A stretch of 64,000 nucleotides of DNA from JASHPR01 sp963739645 (GTDB lineage Bacteria > Actinomycetota > Actinomycetes > Streptosporangiales > Streptosporangiaceae): NCBI GenBank assembly GCA_963739645.1, contig CAVUBM010000062.1:3400-67399 (forward strand), written 5' to 3'. The notes beneath the pieces were generated by a model. That model did no database searches and was not told where the DNA came from. It worked only from the letters and a program-made list of their open reading frames with translations. Within the stretch, counting starts at the first letter, position 1, and each line of letters begins with the position of its first letter. The position numbers and the translations under genes were made by a program. This document shows, one piece after another, positions 7,783 to 15,982 of the stretch.

Positions 7783-8396
7783 GTGTTCAGACTGCTCAGA
7801 GCGGCTGCCTGCCTCCTCGTCATCGTGGGGGCGGGCATGCTGCTCTACTCCGGATACCGGGCCTGGGATCCGTTCGCCGGGGCCAGGCACAGCAGCACCT
7901 GATGCACAGCTGGGGCGCGGCCAAGAAGAGCGCCAAGCACGCCAGCTGCGCCGAGACCGACAACCACCCGCGGTTTTCCCGGCCGTTCGCGATCATTCGC
8001 ATTCCCGCGTTCGGCCCGTCGTGGAAGTTCACGATCGTTCAGGGCACGGGGCTTGCGCAGCTGGCCACGGGTCCGGGACACATCACCGGGACCGCGCTGC
8101 CCGGGCGGGCTGGCAACACGGGCATCGCCGCGCATGACATCACGGCCGGTAACCCCTTTCTGCACCTGGTGAATCTCAGGCCCGGCAACAAGATCATCAT
8201 CACCACGGAGAACTGCGTCGTCACCTACCGGGTGACCAGGGCGCCCCGCAAGGTCCTCAACACGGATGTCGCCGTGCTCCGGCCGACCGGCAGGGAGCAC
8301 ACGATCACGCTGATCACCTGCTGGCCCGTCACTCTCTACTTCGTGCCGCACCGGATCGTGGTGCCCGGCGTAGAAGTCAGCAGCGTGCCCCGGTAA
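7783..8396 (+). CDS. Sortase (class D/E-like transpeptidase), with a one-base frame break
   Basis: A GTG at 7783 (AAAGG seven bases upstream) begins a membrane anchor (LLRAAACLLVIVGAGMLLYSGY), but this frame stops at 7900-7902. A second frame, starting ATG at 7902, carries the catalytic domain: His in GIAAHDIT, Cys in TLITCWPV and Arg in PHRIVV (residues 78, 140 and 151 of the second frame), the sortase triad. Adding one G to the GGGG run at 7879-7882 joins the parts as FAGGQAQQHLMHSWG, giving about 204 residues, the usual size. The break may be a sequencing error, or the TGATG overlap may let both pieces be made. Its obvious substrate is the LPVTG peptide just upstream. Confidence 0.82.
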
Positions 8397-8439
8397 CGGC
8401 CGGGACTCCGACGTCAGACAACGAAGAAGGAAAACCACC

Positions 8440-9513
8440 ATGCTCACCAAGCGGGCCCGGCTGATAGTTGGCGGCGCGATCGCGGCGCTGCTAGTGGCAG
8501 TCATCGTGCTGGCCGGGCTTAATGTCATCGGAGCCATCAACGGCCCGGGGCAGCCCGATGCGCCCAGCACCGCTCATGCCGTCAAGCATGACGTTCCCAC
8601 TCAGGCTGGCGCGGCCGGCATCCCGGTCCTCGTCTACCACGAGATGGACAACGGATGTGCGGCCTCCGCGCCCGTCTGCGACGCGCAGGACCCGGAGAGC
8701 GTCAGCAAGACACAGTTCTCCACGCAGATGAACTACCTCCGCGGGCAGGGCTATCACTCAGTCACCCTGAACCAGTACCTGAGCTGGCTCGCCGATCCGC
8801 ACACGGTGCTGCCCCGCAAGCCGATCCTGCTGACCGCTGACAACGGCATCGGCAACTTCCTGCAGGGCGCGCAGCCCATCCTGGCCAGGAACGGCTTCTC
8901 CATGACCGCGTTCATCGTCACCGGCTTCGCCAACGGGGCCAGCGGCCACTGCCAGGCCCCGCGGCGGGTCGCGGGCCGGACGGTGGACTTCCAGCCCGGC
9001 TGCGGCCAGGACAACCGCGGGTGGGACCTGACCTGGGCGCAGCTCAGGGCGCTGAACCCCAAGGTCTACTCGTTCGCGTTGGAGGCGGGCGCCAGCGGCC
9101 ACTTCCCGCAGAACTACTCCAGGAAGTGCTTCCAGTTCTACGCGTGCAAGGTGCCGGGCGAGACCACGCGGTCCTACGAAACGCGGGTGGTCAACGAGAT
9201 CAACGCGGGCCTGTCCGAGCTCTCGGCGAAGCTGCCCGGCCGGGTGGACACCCGGGCCTGGGTGGTCCCGTTCAGCGATCTCGGGTACCAGCGGTGCGGT
9301 CAGCCCGACTGCACGCCCCAGAACTCGACCGGCCAGCGTGGCTGGCTGTCCTCCTACGCGGCGTCCCGGTTCTCGGCCGTGTTCGTCGAGGACGCGTTCC
9401 GCAACCGGGTCCAGAACGAGCGGTTCCGGTTCGACATCACCGGCGGGCTGACGCAGCAGCAGTTCCAGGCTCAGCTCCGGTCGCTCGTCGCGTCCGCCAG
9501 CTTCGCCCGCTGA
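8440..9513 (+). CDS. Secreted polysaccharide-deacetylase-like protein (PgaB/IcaB-type NodB fold)
   Basis: An N-terminal signal anchor (residues 5-30) precedes a CE4-like domain: PVLVYHEM, FSTQMNYLRGQGYHSVTLNQYLSWL, and KPILLTADNGIGNF. These match the N-deacetylases that work on poly-N-acetylglucosamine. The motif normally reads TFDDG; here it is TADNG (Asp134, Asn135), so the metal-ligand Asp is Asn, and the usual SHxxxH motif is reduced to EAGASGHFP. It may be an altered deacetylase or a binding protein. It follows the sortase by 43 bases. Its 3' end overlaps the convergent MFS gene by 77 bases. Confidence 0.75.
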   Translation: MLTKRARLIVGGAIAALLVAVIVLAGLNVIGAINGPGQPDAPSTAHAVKHDVPTQAGAAGIPVLVYHEMDNGCAASAPVCDAQDPESVSKTQFSTQMNYLRGQGYHSVTLNQYLSWLADPHTVLPRKPILLTADNGIGNFLQGAQPILARNGFSMTAFIVTGFANGASGHCQAPRRVAGRTVDFQPGCGQDNRGWDLTWAQLRALNPKVYSFALEAGASGHFPQNYSRKCFQFYACKVPGETTRSYETRVVNEINAGLSELSAKLPGRVDTRAWVVPFSDLGYQRCGQPDCTPQNSTGQRGWLSSYAASRFSAVFVEDAFRNRVQNERFRFDITGGLTQQQFQAQLRSLVASASFAR

Positions 9514-10900
9514 GTACCGTGACCGCCGGCCGGGAGCCTGAGGGCAGCCGCGATGTCACCCGGCCGGAGGCAGCCGCCAGGGCGACCCCGGCGACCGCGG
9601 CGGCCGCGGTGATCAGGAAGGCCGTCCGGAAGCTGCCGCTGCTCCGCTCCGCCCCGAGCACGAGCGTGAGGACGGCGACCGTAACCGCGCCGGCGAGGTA
9701 CTGGGACGTGGCCAGCAGTGCCCCGGCGCTGCCCTGGTGCTCGGGCGGCACGTCGCGGGTGCCGAGAATGAACATGGACGTGTAGATCATCCCGTGTCCG
9801 AAGCCGCTGATGACCAGCCCCGGCAGCAGGTCGAGGAGATAGGAGCCCCCGGGCAGGGTGAGGGCGATCCAGCCGAGGCCGATCGCGGCCAGCGTGAACC
9901 CGCAGGCCAGGACCGTGGCTGCGGTCAGCTTCCGGCCGGCCCGCCCGGCGGCCATGCTGCCGGCCGTGACCATCAGGGCCAGCGGCAGGAGCGCGAGCCC
10001 GGCCCGCAGCGGCGGGTAGTTCATGTGAGCCTGCAGCAGCAGCGTCACGAGGTAGAACTCGGAACCGGCGCTGGCCATGTACAGCGCGGTGGCCGCGGTG
10101 CCCAGGCGCAGCGAGCGGGTCCGCCGCAGGGCCCGCTCGATGAGGACCGCCCCGGCCCTGTTCTCGATCACGACAAACCCGGCCAGCAGCACCGCGGCCA
10201 GGCCGAACGAGACGACGGCCGGGGCCGAGCCCCAGCCCCGGCTGGCGCTCAGGGTGAGCCCGAGCACCAGCGCGAGGACGGCGCCGGTGCCGGCCGCCGC
10301 GGCGAGCACAGGGACGCGGCCGCGGCCGCCGCCGTCGTGGGCCGGCCTGAAGTACCTGACGGCGGCCAGGGCGCAGCCCAGGGTGAGCGGGACGTTGACG
10401 AAGAACGTGAACCGCCACGACGCGGTGGTGAGCAGGCCGCCGAGGATGGCGCCCACGGCGAGCCCGGCGGCGCCGACCGCGGCCCATACGGCCAGCGCCC
10501 GGTTCCTGGACGGCCCGGGCGGGAAGACCGTCCCGATCAGGCCGAGGGTCGCGGGCTGCAGCAGCGCCGCGGCGAGCCCCTGCGTGCCGCGCGCGGCCAG
10601 CAGCACGGCCCCGTCCGGCGCGACGCCGCCCACGACGCTGGCCACGCAAAAAAGATTGACCGCCACCAGGAAGAGGCGCTTGGCTCCTAGTCGGTCGGCC
10701 AGGCGTCCGCCCACCATCAGGAAGCCCGCGAACCCGACCGCGTAGGAGCTGATCACCCACTGCGCCGCGGCCGGGTTCAGGGACAGGCCGCGGGCCGCGC
10801 TGGGCAGGGCGACATACATGATCGAGTAGTCGAGGGCGATGACGAACTGCGCCACCGAGAGCACGGCCAGCGCGGGCGACGAGCTGGTCCGGGCGGTCAT
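9437..10900 (-). CDS. MFS multidrug transporter, 14-TM DHA2 (EmrB/QacA) type
   Basis: The product has about 487 residues and 14 predicted helices. DHA2 signatures are present: VAQFVIALDYSIMYVALPSA (the LD-S-IVNVALP motif), the GRLADRLGAKR loop between helices 2 and 3, and GAILGGLLTTASWRFTFFVNVP (motif C/D region). Such proteins export drugs with proton antiport. The ATG at 10900 is preferred over one at 10924 because the latter lies inside the operator. The last ~25 residues are antisense to the deacetylase gene, so the natural end may be a little earlier. It is divergent from a MerR gene that probably controls it. Confidence 0.85.
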   Translation of the reverse strand: MTARTSSSPALAVLSVAQFVIALDYSIMYVALPSAARGLSLNPAAAQWVISSYAVGFAGFLMVGGRLADRLGAKRLFLVAVNLFCVASVVGGVAPDGAVLLAARGTQGLAAALLQPATLGLIGTVFPPGPSRNRALAVWAAVGAAGLAVGAILGGLLTTASWRFTFFVNVPLTLGCALAAVRYFRPAHDGGGRGRVPVLAAAAGTGAVLALVLGLTLSASRGWGSAPAVVSFGLAAVLLAGFVVIENRAGAVLIERALRRTRSLRLGTAATALYMASAGSEFYLVTLLLQAHMNYPPLRAGLALLPLALMVTAGSMAAGRAGRKLTAATVLACGFTLAAIGLGWIALTLPGGSYLLDLLPGLVISGFGHGMIYTSMFILGTRDVPPEHQGSAGALLATSQYLAGAVTVAVLTLVLGAERSSGSFRTAFLITAAAAVAGVALAAASGRVTSRLPSGSRPAVTVLSGRSWRTRRATGAEPGTAAASARR

Positions 10901-10915
10901 GCGACCATGGTCAAA

Positions 10916-10935
10916 CCTTGACATTTATGTGAAGG
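10916..10935. promoter_or_regulatory. MerR-type operator between merR-like gene and MFS transporter
   Basis: CCTTGACATTTATGTGAAGG is an imperfect 20-bp palindrome with half-sites CCTTgACAT and ATGTgAAGG. Its left arm includes TTGACA, a plausible -35 element. It lies 16 bases from the transporter start and 57 bases from the regulator start, where a MerR protein would bind to control both. Confidence 0.6.
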
Positions 10936-10992
10936 CAAATTGGGCTCGCGGCGGTCATGATGGAGAGGACCAGGAGCCGGGGGTAGCCATCA

Positions 10993-11421
10993 ATGAAGAT
11001 CGGTGAGCTGGCGGCGCGCACGAACGTCTCCACGCGCCTGCTCCGCTACTACGAGGAGCAGGGGCTCATCACCCCGGAGCGGGCCGGCAACGGCTACCGG
11101 GATTACGCCGAGACCCAGGTCGACCGCGTGATGCAGATCCGCGGCCTGCTCGACGCCGGCCTGCCAACCAAGATCATCAGGCAGATCATCCCGTGCCTGG
11201 AGAACCCCTGCACGATCCACATGAAAGAGGCGAACCCGGAGCTGGTGGCCACGCTCGAGCATGAGCGGGAGCAGATCGACCGCCGCATCCGCTGCCTGAC
11301 CAGGAACCGGGACGCGATGACCTCGTACATCGAAGCCGTCCGCGGTGCCGCGCCAGCGGGCCCGGGGGTGAACGGGCCGCGGGGCGCCGCGGGCCGCCGC
11401 GGTGATCCGGTCAGCAGGTGA
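10993..11421 (+). CDS. MerR family transcriptional regulator
   Basis: The 142-residue protein begins with a textbook MerR winged helix-turn-helix (MKIGELAARTNVSTRLLRYY, EEQGLITPERAGNGYRDY) and continues with a helical dimerisation region up to about residue 115. The C-terminal tail is Gly/Pro/Arg-rich and lacks the cysteine cluster of metal sensors, though Cys69 and Cys74 (IPCLENPCT) could matter. It is divergent from the MFS exporter with a palindromic operator between them, so it is probably a drug-responsive regulator of that pump. The ligand is not predictable. Confidence 0.88.
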   Translation: MKIGELAARTNVSTRLLRYYEEQGLITPERAGNGYRDYAETQVDRVMQIRGLLDAGLPTKIIRQIIPCLENPCTIHMKEANPELVATLEHEREQIDRRIRCLTRNRDAMTSYIEAVRGAAPAGPGVNGPRGAAGRRGDPVSR

Positions 11422-11462
11422 GGGCGTCACGGTGACCAAACCCCAGCCCTTCTGGGCCGAGT

Positions 11463-11521
11463 TTTCATGATCCCGGACCCAAAACCACGTATGCCATGGT
11501 TTTCAGTCCGGGATCATGAAA
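11463..11521. repeat. Long perfect hairpin with CATGATC ends
   Basis: Arms TTTCATGATCCCGGAC (11463-11478) and GTCCGGGATCATGAAA (11506-11521) are perfect complements. A second nested pair AAAACCA (11481-11487) and TGGTTTT (11497-11503) extends the stem. It lies between the convergent merR and 11602-11826 genes, so it could terminate both, but its size exceeds a usual terminator and a similar element ends the window at 63746-63801. Confidence 0.85.
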
Positions 11522-11601
11522 CCCTGCCGACGCGGCGCCGGGCGGAGGCGGGGGAGCCGGCGGGCGCCGACCCGGCCGCATGCGCTCGGCGGAGGTCGCG
11601 G

Positions 11602-11826
11602 TCAGCGGACCGCGTGCCCGGCGGAGCGGCGGGCCGCGGACGGCTCGTGGACGAGCGGTCCGGCGGTCCGGAACAGGAAGGCCGGGTAGGAGTCGGGGGC
11701 CTGGTCGGGGTGGGTCAGGTAGATGTCGGTGCCGAGCCGGAGAGCGGTGAGGCGGCGCTGAGCGTAGTTGCACTCAGCGACGATGTCGCCCACCCGGTGC
11801 GCCAGCGTCCGCAGAACGGAGTGCAT
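11602..11826 (-). CDS. Conserved small protein of unknown function (74 aa)
   Basis: GGGAGG sits five bases before the ATG at 11826. The product has an N-terminal helix (MHSVLRTLAHRVGDIVAECNYAQRRLTALRL) and then a more extended part containing HPDQAPDSYPAFLFRTAGPL. There is no signal peptide, membrane helix or recognisable motif. Codon use matches the neighbours. Similar short proteins recur in actinomycete genomes, but I cannot assign a role. Confidence 0.6.
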   Translation of the reverse strand: MHSVLRTLAHRVGDIVAECNYAQRRLTALRLGTDIYLTHPDQAPDSYPAFLFRTAGPLVHEPSAARRSAGHAVR

Positions 11827-11881
11827 CGGTGCCTCCCTCGCTGTGTGGGCCTACTTTGCCCGTGCATCCTCAGGCTCGCCG

Positions 11882-11948
11882 TAAGACCCGGCCCGCGGCA
11901 TCGGCTGTATGCCCTATCTCTGCGCCTAGTTCACGGCGCGGGGTCTTA
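11882..11948 (-). terminator. Inverted repeat at the end of the LLM gene
   Basis: TAAGACCC (11882-11889) and GGGTCTTA (11941-11948) are perfect 8-base arms about 50 bases apart. The right arm includes the TAA stop of the LLM gene read on the minus strand. The long loop and absence of a T-run make termination only a possibility. Confidence 0.35.
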
Positions 11949-12824
11949 GCCCTTAGTTTTGGCGATGACATCGTCGGCAAACCGGCGCAGGCTGGCCAGC
12001 TTGGCGGCCAGTGGCTCGCGGTCCGGGCCGACCTCGTAAGGCCAGCGGAAGCCGACGATGACGTCGGTTACTCCATGCTCCTCCAGGCGCCGCACGCCGT
12101 CCACGGTGTAGCCGTCCATGGAGATCACATGCACCTCGAACGGGCGGCCGTCGGTGCCGGCCTGGCGGCGGAACTCGGCCAGCCTGGCCAGCAGCCCGGG
12201 CAGGTGCGCGGGATCGCCGCCGCCGTGCAGCCAGCCGTCCCCGTCCCGGGCGGCCCGGCGCAGCGCGGCGTCCCCGTGGCCCCCGATCAGGATGGGAATG
12301 GGCCGGGTCGGCACGGGAGCGATCTTGACCGGGGGCAGGTCGAAGATCTCCCCGTGGTAGGAGAAGTAGCCCCCGGCCGCCAGCCCGCGGATGACCGCGA
12401 GTTCCTCATCCAGGCGCCGCCCGCGCCGTTCCCACGGCACGCCCAGCACCTCGTAGTCCTCGCGCCACGGGCTGGTCCCGACGCCCAGCAGCAGCCGGTT
12501 GCCGGTGAGCACCGCCGTTGACGTGGCCTGCTTGGCCACCAGCACCGGGTTCCGCACCGGCAGCTTCAGCACGAAGGTGATGAACCTGATCCGGTCGGTG
12601 ACCGCGCCGAGCGCGGGAATCAGGGAGAACGGCTCGAGGAACGGCTTGTCCTCCAGGAACTCCCTGCTCCCGTCCGGGTTGAACGGGTAGACGCTGGTGG
12701 CCTGCTGCGGGTAGCAGATGCTGTCCGGCACGACCATCGAGTCGTAGCCCGCGTCCTCGGCGGCGCGGGCCAGCGGGGCGTAGAAGGACGGGCTGGTCAT
12801 CGACTCGGCGTAAGAGAAGCGCAC
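11946..12824 (-). CDS. LLM class F420-dependent oxidoreductase
   Basis: The 292-residue luciferase-like barrel has an N-terminal MRFSYAESM, RAAEDAGYDSMVVPDS, RIRFITFVLKLPVRNPVLVAKQ, the LTGNRLLLGVGTSPW loop, RPIPILIGGHGDAALRRAARDGDGW and a C-terminal GVTDVIVGFRWPY. The GxGxSPW loop and IGG motif are typical of F420-binding family members in mycobacteria and streptomycetes, where substrates are usually unknown. It stands alone on the minus strand before the PQQ-propeller gene. Confidence 0.85.
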   Translation of the reverse strand: MRFSYAESMTSPSFYAPLARAAEDAGYDSMVVPDSICYPQQATSVYPFNPDGSREFLEDKPFLEPFSLIPALGAVTDRIRFITFVLKLPVRNPVLVAKQATSTAVLTGNRLLLGVGTSPWREDYEVLGVPWERRGRRLDEELAVIRGLAAGGYFSYHGEIFDLPPVKIAPVPTRPIPILIGGHGDAALRRAARDGDGWLHGGGDPAHLPGLLARLAEFRRQAGTDGRPFEVHVISMDGYTVDGVRRLEEHGVTDVIVGFRWPYEVGPDREPLAAKLASLRRFADDVIAKTKG

Positions 12825-12885
12825 GGTGCCTCCCGGCTGGGCCGCTCCGCTGGCTCACCGCCTCGCTGGCGCAGCGGCCGCTCCG

Positions 12886-14475
12886 CTAATTGTGACGCCT
12901 GATCCGCCGCCGCCAAAGCAGCCAGCCGCCCCCGCCGATCAGCACCAGGCCGGCGGCCACGATGCCCGCGATCGCGCTGGCCGGCAGGCCGCCACTGCTC
13001 GGCGGCTTGGCTTGACCGGCCGGCGGGACCGTCGGGCCTGTGGTCGGGGCAGTGGGGGGCGGCGTGGGCGTAACGGCACGGGAACCTGAGGTGGAGAACG
13101 CGACCACATCCGTGGCCGCGGGGGCCAGCAGCAGCCCGCCGGCCACGGCCGGGGTGGGGAAGTGGTTGGCCACCGAGCCGGTCGGGGCCTGCTGCTGCAC
13201 CCGCCCGGTGGCCGGGCTGAGCCCGTACAGCGTCCCGTTCTGCCCGATGGTCCAGATCAGTCCGGCGGCTGCGATCGGGGGCCCGCCGCCGGTGCCCGAG
13301 CTCCACACCAGGCGCAGGCCAGGCGGGGAGCTGGCCGCCCGGACCGCGACGACGCCGGCCAGGCAGGGCAGGTAGACCGTCATGCCGATCACCGCGGAGC
13401 CGCCGTCGATGTCCGAGCCGCACACCGAGCCCAGCGACGCCTGGGCCCCGCCGATACCGCCGAGGTGCGCGCCGTTGACCAGGTAGGCGATGCGGGACTT
13501 GCCGGCCAGCATCACCTGGCCGCTGGGCAGCAGCACCGGGCCCGTCGACATGTCGAGGTCCTGGGCGTTGTCCGAGGCCCAGCTGCTGGGCGCGAAGTAC
13601 TGCAGCAGCCGCATGGTCGGCGACAGCTCGAGCAGCGAGTCGCTAAAGTCGTACGGCTCGGCGGACGAGTGGACCGAGCCGTTGCCGACGCTGACCCAGA
13701 CGTGGCCGCTGCCGTCCACGGCCGGCGCCGCGCCGCCCATCCAGATCGCGCCCTGGGACTGGCCGGCCGCGGCGTCGACGGTGAAGATCCTGGGCTGGCC
13801 GCCGGTCTCGGGCACGGCGATCACCCGGCCCCGGTAAGCGGCGCAGTCGCCGAAGTTGCCGCCCATGGCCAGCACCACCTGGCCGGCCGTGAGGTTCAGC
13901 CCGGTGCGCTGCAGCAGCGCCGCGGTGTCCACTCCGGGCGGGTCCACGTCCTGGGTCAGCTCGCGCTGGCCGGTGGCGGCGTTCAGGCCGACGAGCGTGT
14001 GCGCGGGCCTGCCGTTCACCAGCTCGTCGGCCAGCGCGAAGATTTCGTCCCTGGCCGGGTCGATGACCGGGGTGCCGGTGATGCCCACGCTGGGCGCGAT
14101 GTCGCCGCAGGGCAGCGAGCTCGCGGGCACGGGCGTGCCGACATGCGCCGTCCAGGTCACCGAGCCGGTGGCGGCCGAGAGCGCGTAGACGGTGTTGTTC
14201 TCGGTGGCCACGTAGACCCGCCTGTCCCACACCAGGGGCTCGCCGTAAAGCTGGCCGTCGAGCGTGGGCGACGTCCACTTCCTGGCCCCGGTGCTGACCG
14301 CGGTGATCGGGGCCGCGACGCCGGTGCCCGCGGCGTTGCCGTGGTACACCGTCCAGCTCGGGCCGGCGGGCAAGGCGGCGGCGGTCGCGGCGCCGGCCGG
14401 TGCGGCGGCGCCCGCGCAGGTCACCGCGGCCAGGGCCAGCAGGCCGGCGGGCAGCCTGCGCACCAGGCCACTCAT
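12886..14475 (-). CDS. Secreted PQQ-type beta-propeller protein with C-terminal membrane anchor
   Basis: An N-terminal signal peptide (LVRRLPAGLLALAAVTCAGAAAP) leads to an outer-wall domain with WD-like/PQQ repeats: WTSPTLDGQLYGEPLVWD, VYVATENNTVYALSAATGSV, GTPVIDPARDEIFALADE, and IWTIGQNGTLYGLSPATGRV. A Pro/Thr linker, a helix (ASAIAGIVAAGLVLIGGGGW) and a basic RRRIRRHN tail end the protein. The sequence before the helix is GGLPASAIAG, which looks like a degenerate LPxTG sorting signal. Catalytic PQQ-binding cannot be shown, so it may be a structural propeller. The ATG at 14475 is chosen so that the signal peptide is N-terminal; a TTG at 14523 is also in frame. Confidence 0.8.
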   Translation of the reverse strand: MSGLVRRLPAGLLALAAVTCAGAAAPAGAATAAALPAGPSWTVYHGNAAGTGVAAPITAVSTGARKWTSPTLDGQLYGEPLVWDRRVYVATENNTVYALSAATGSVTWTAHVGTPVPASSLPCGDIAPSVGITGTPVIDPARDEIFALADELVNGRPAHTLVGLNAATGQRELTQDVDPPGVDTAALLQRTGLNLTAGQVVLAMGGNFGDCAAYRGRVIAVPETGGQPRIFTVDAAAGQSQGAIWMGGAAPAVDGSGHVWVSVGNGSVHSSAEPYDFSDSLLELSPTMRLLQYFAPSSWASDNAQDLDMSTGPVLLPSGQVMLAGKSRIAYLVNGAHLGGIGGAQASLGSVCGSDIDGGSAVIGMTVYLPCLAGVVAVRAASSPPGLRLVWSSGTGGGPPIAAAGLIWTIGQNGTLYGLSPATGRVQQQAPTGSVANHFPTPAVAGGLLLAPAATDVVAFSTSGSRAVTPTPPPTAPTTGPTVPPAGQAKPPSSGGLPASAIAGIVAAGLVLIGGGGWLLWRRRIRRHN

Positions 14476-14874
14476 GCGGAGGCGAAAACCTGGCGGCAGC
14501 CGACGTGTTCGCGCACCGTCCAAGGGTAGCGACGCGGACCGCCCGCAGCAGGCGCACCGGCGCTTGCGGCCGGGGAGGTAAACCGGGCCGTTACGCTAAC
14601 CGCCCCGGCCGGTCCCCCCGCCCTGAGCCAGGGTCTCGACGGAGACCTGCCAGAGCCCTGCGCTACCGTCCCGCGCCTGCCTCGTGACGGTGGCCTGTGG
14701 CCCGTATCACACGGACCGGGGCCTCGCCGGTGTATCAGGGACGCGCATTTCCCCTCCGTAGGTGTAAGAAGTCAGGTCAGTTGCGCTGAGGCCGCGGAGG
14801 TACCCGCCCACGCGGCCCGCGGCACTGCGCGGTGGCCCGCCGTACAGGTCCTGCCCGCCCCGAGGGGACACGCT
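14476..14874. other. Divergent intergenic region before the sigma-CHAT module
   Basis: No gene or RNA is recognisable in these 399 bases. GAGGGG precedes the sigma-factor ATG. The stretch around 14,725-14,775 is less GC-rich and is the likely promoter area, but I see no convincing -35/-10 pair. Confidence 0.35.
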
Positions 14875-15474
14875 ATGCGCGACGACCCGTCGGTCGTTAC
14901 CCTGGTCAGCCGCGTCGGCGAGGGCGACCAGAACGCGTGGAACGAGTTAATCGAGCGGTACGCGCCGCTGGTGTGGTCGATCTGCGCCCGCTGCCAGCTG
15001 AGCCGCGACGACGTCGACGACGTCGCGCAGAGCGTGTGGCTGCTGCTGATGGAGAACATCGGGAGCCTGCGCGAGCCCGCGGCGCTGCCCGGCTGGCTGG
15101 CCACGACGACCAGGCGCGAATGCATCCGGGTTCTGGGGGCAGCACACCGGCGGGACCTGGACGGTCTGGAGGACGAGGAGCCGCCCGGCCTGGCCGGGCC
15201 GACCATCGAACAGGAGCTCATCGTGGCCGAGCGCAACGCCGCGCTCCGGGCTGCGTTCGCTGAGCTTCAGCGTGGCTGTCACGAGCTGCTGTCCATGCTG
15301 ATCAGCGACCCGCCCCGCAGCTACGCGGAGATCAGCGCGACGCTCGGCATCCCGGTGGGCAGCATCGGCCCGACGCGGGCCCGCTGCCTTGACCAGCTGC
15401 GCCGGTCACGTCACCTCCTGGCCGTTCTGGACAACCACGCCGGGGACATCGACAACAAGGAAGCCGGAAGGTGA
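14875..15474 (+). CDS. ECF-like sigma-70 family RNA polymerase sigma factor
   Basis: The 199-residue protein has region 2 (GDQNAWNELIERYAPLVWSI, DDVDDVAQSVWLLLMENI, LPGWLATTTRRECIRVL) and region 4 (ELLSMLISDPPRSYAEISATLGIPVGSIGPTRARCLDQLRR). GSIGPTRARCLDQLR matches a sigma class that replaces the common GTVKSR. The ATG is preceded by GAGGGG. Its stop overlaps the GTG of the next gene as GTGA. In actinobacteria this sigma type is often linked to CHAT and subtilisin genes, as here. Confidence 0.88.
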   Translation: MRDDPSVVTLVSRVGEGDQNAWNELIERYAPLVWSICARCQLSRDDVDDVAQSVWLLLMENIGSLREPAALPGWLATTTRRECIRVLGAAHRRDLDGLEDEEPPGLAGPTIEQELIVAERNAALRAAFAELQRGCHELLSMLISDPPRSYAEISATLGIPVGSIGPTRARCLDQLRRSRHLLAVLDNHAGDIDNKEAGR

Positions 15475-15956
15475 GCATGCTGGCGTACGGCTGGGATGAT
15501 GACGATCTTCTCGTGGCGCTGCGGCAGGCTGTCCGCGAACGTCAGGCGGTCCCGCCTGAATTCGTCGAGGCCGGCCGGAACGCGTTCGCGTGGCGCAACT
15601 TTGACGCCGAGCTCGCGCGGCTGAGCTACGACTCCGCCCGTGACGAGGACCGGACCGCGAGCATACGGGCCGGGCCGGTCCCCGGGCGCGCGGAGCCCGC
15701 CTCGGTGCGCGCGCTGACCTTCACATCGGCGCACCTGACCATCGAGCTTGAGGTCACCCAGGATTCCGTGCTCGGCCAGGTCGTCCCGGCCCAGCCCGCG
15801 ATGATCAGGGTTCAGCCGCGCGAAGGCGCCGAGACGGCCCTGTCCGCCGATGAGATCGGCTGCTTCTCGGTCCAGCCCATCCCGCCGGGCCCGTTCCGCC
15901 TGCGGTGCCGGACCGCTCCGGGTATCGACGCCGTCACCGGGTGGATCACGCTGTAG
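15471..15956 (+). CDS. Unknown protein coupled to the sigma factor; possible partner or substrate
   Basis: A GTG start overlaps the sigma-factor stop (GTGA), so the two proteins are probably made together. The 161-residue product has an acidic N-terminal helix (DDDDLLVALRQAVRERQ), a conserved-looking PPEFVEAGRNAFAWRNFDAELARLSYDS, then beta-rich sequence (VRALTFTSAHLTIELEVT, MIRVQPREG, FRLRCRTAPG). There is no membrane helix or anti-sigma zinc motif. By position it could be a cytoplasmic anti-sigma factor or a substrate of the nearby proteases. This is inference; the family is not one I can name. Confidence 0.75.
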   Translation: MSMLAYGWDDDDLLVALRQAVRERQAVPPEFVEAGRNAFAWRNFDAELARLSYDSARDEDRTASIRAGPVPGRAEPASVRALTFTSAHLTIELEVTQDSVLGQVVPAQPAMIRVQPREGAETALSADEIGCFSVQPIPPGPFRLRCRTAPGIDAVTGWITL

Positions 15957-15982
15957 CCCGGCAGGCCGTGTGTGCGCCTGGG

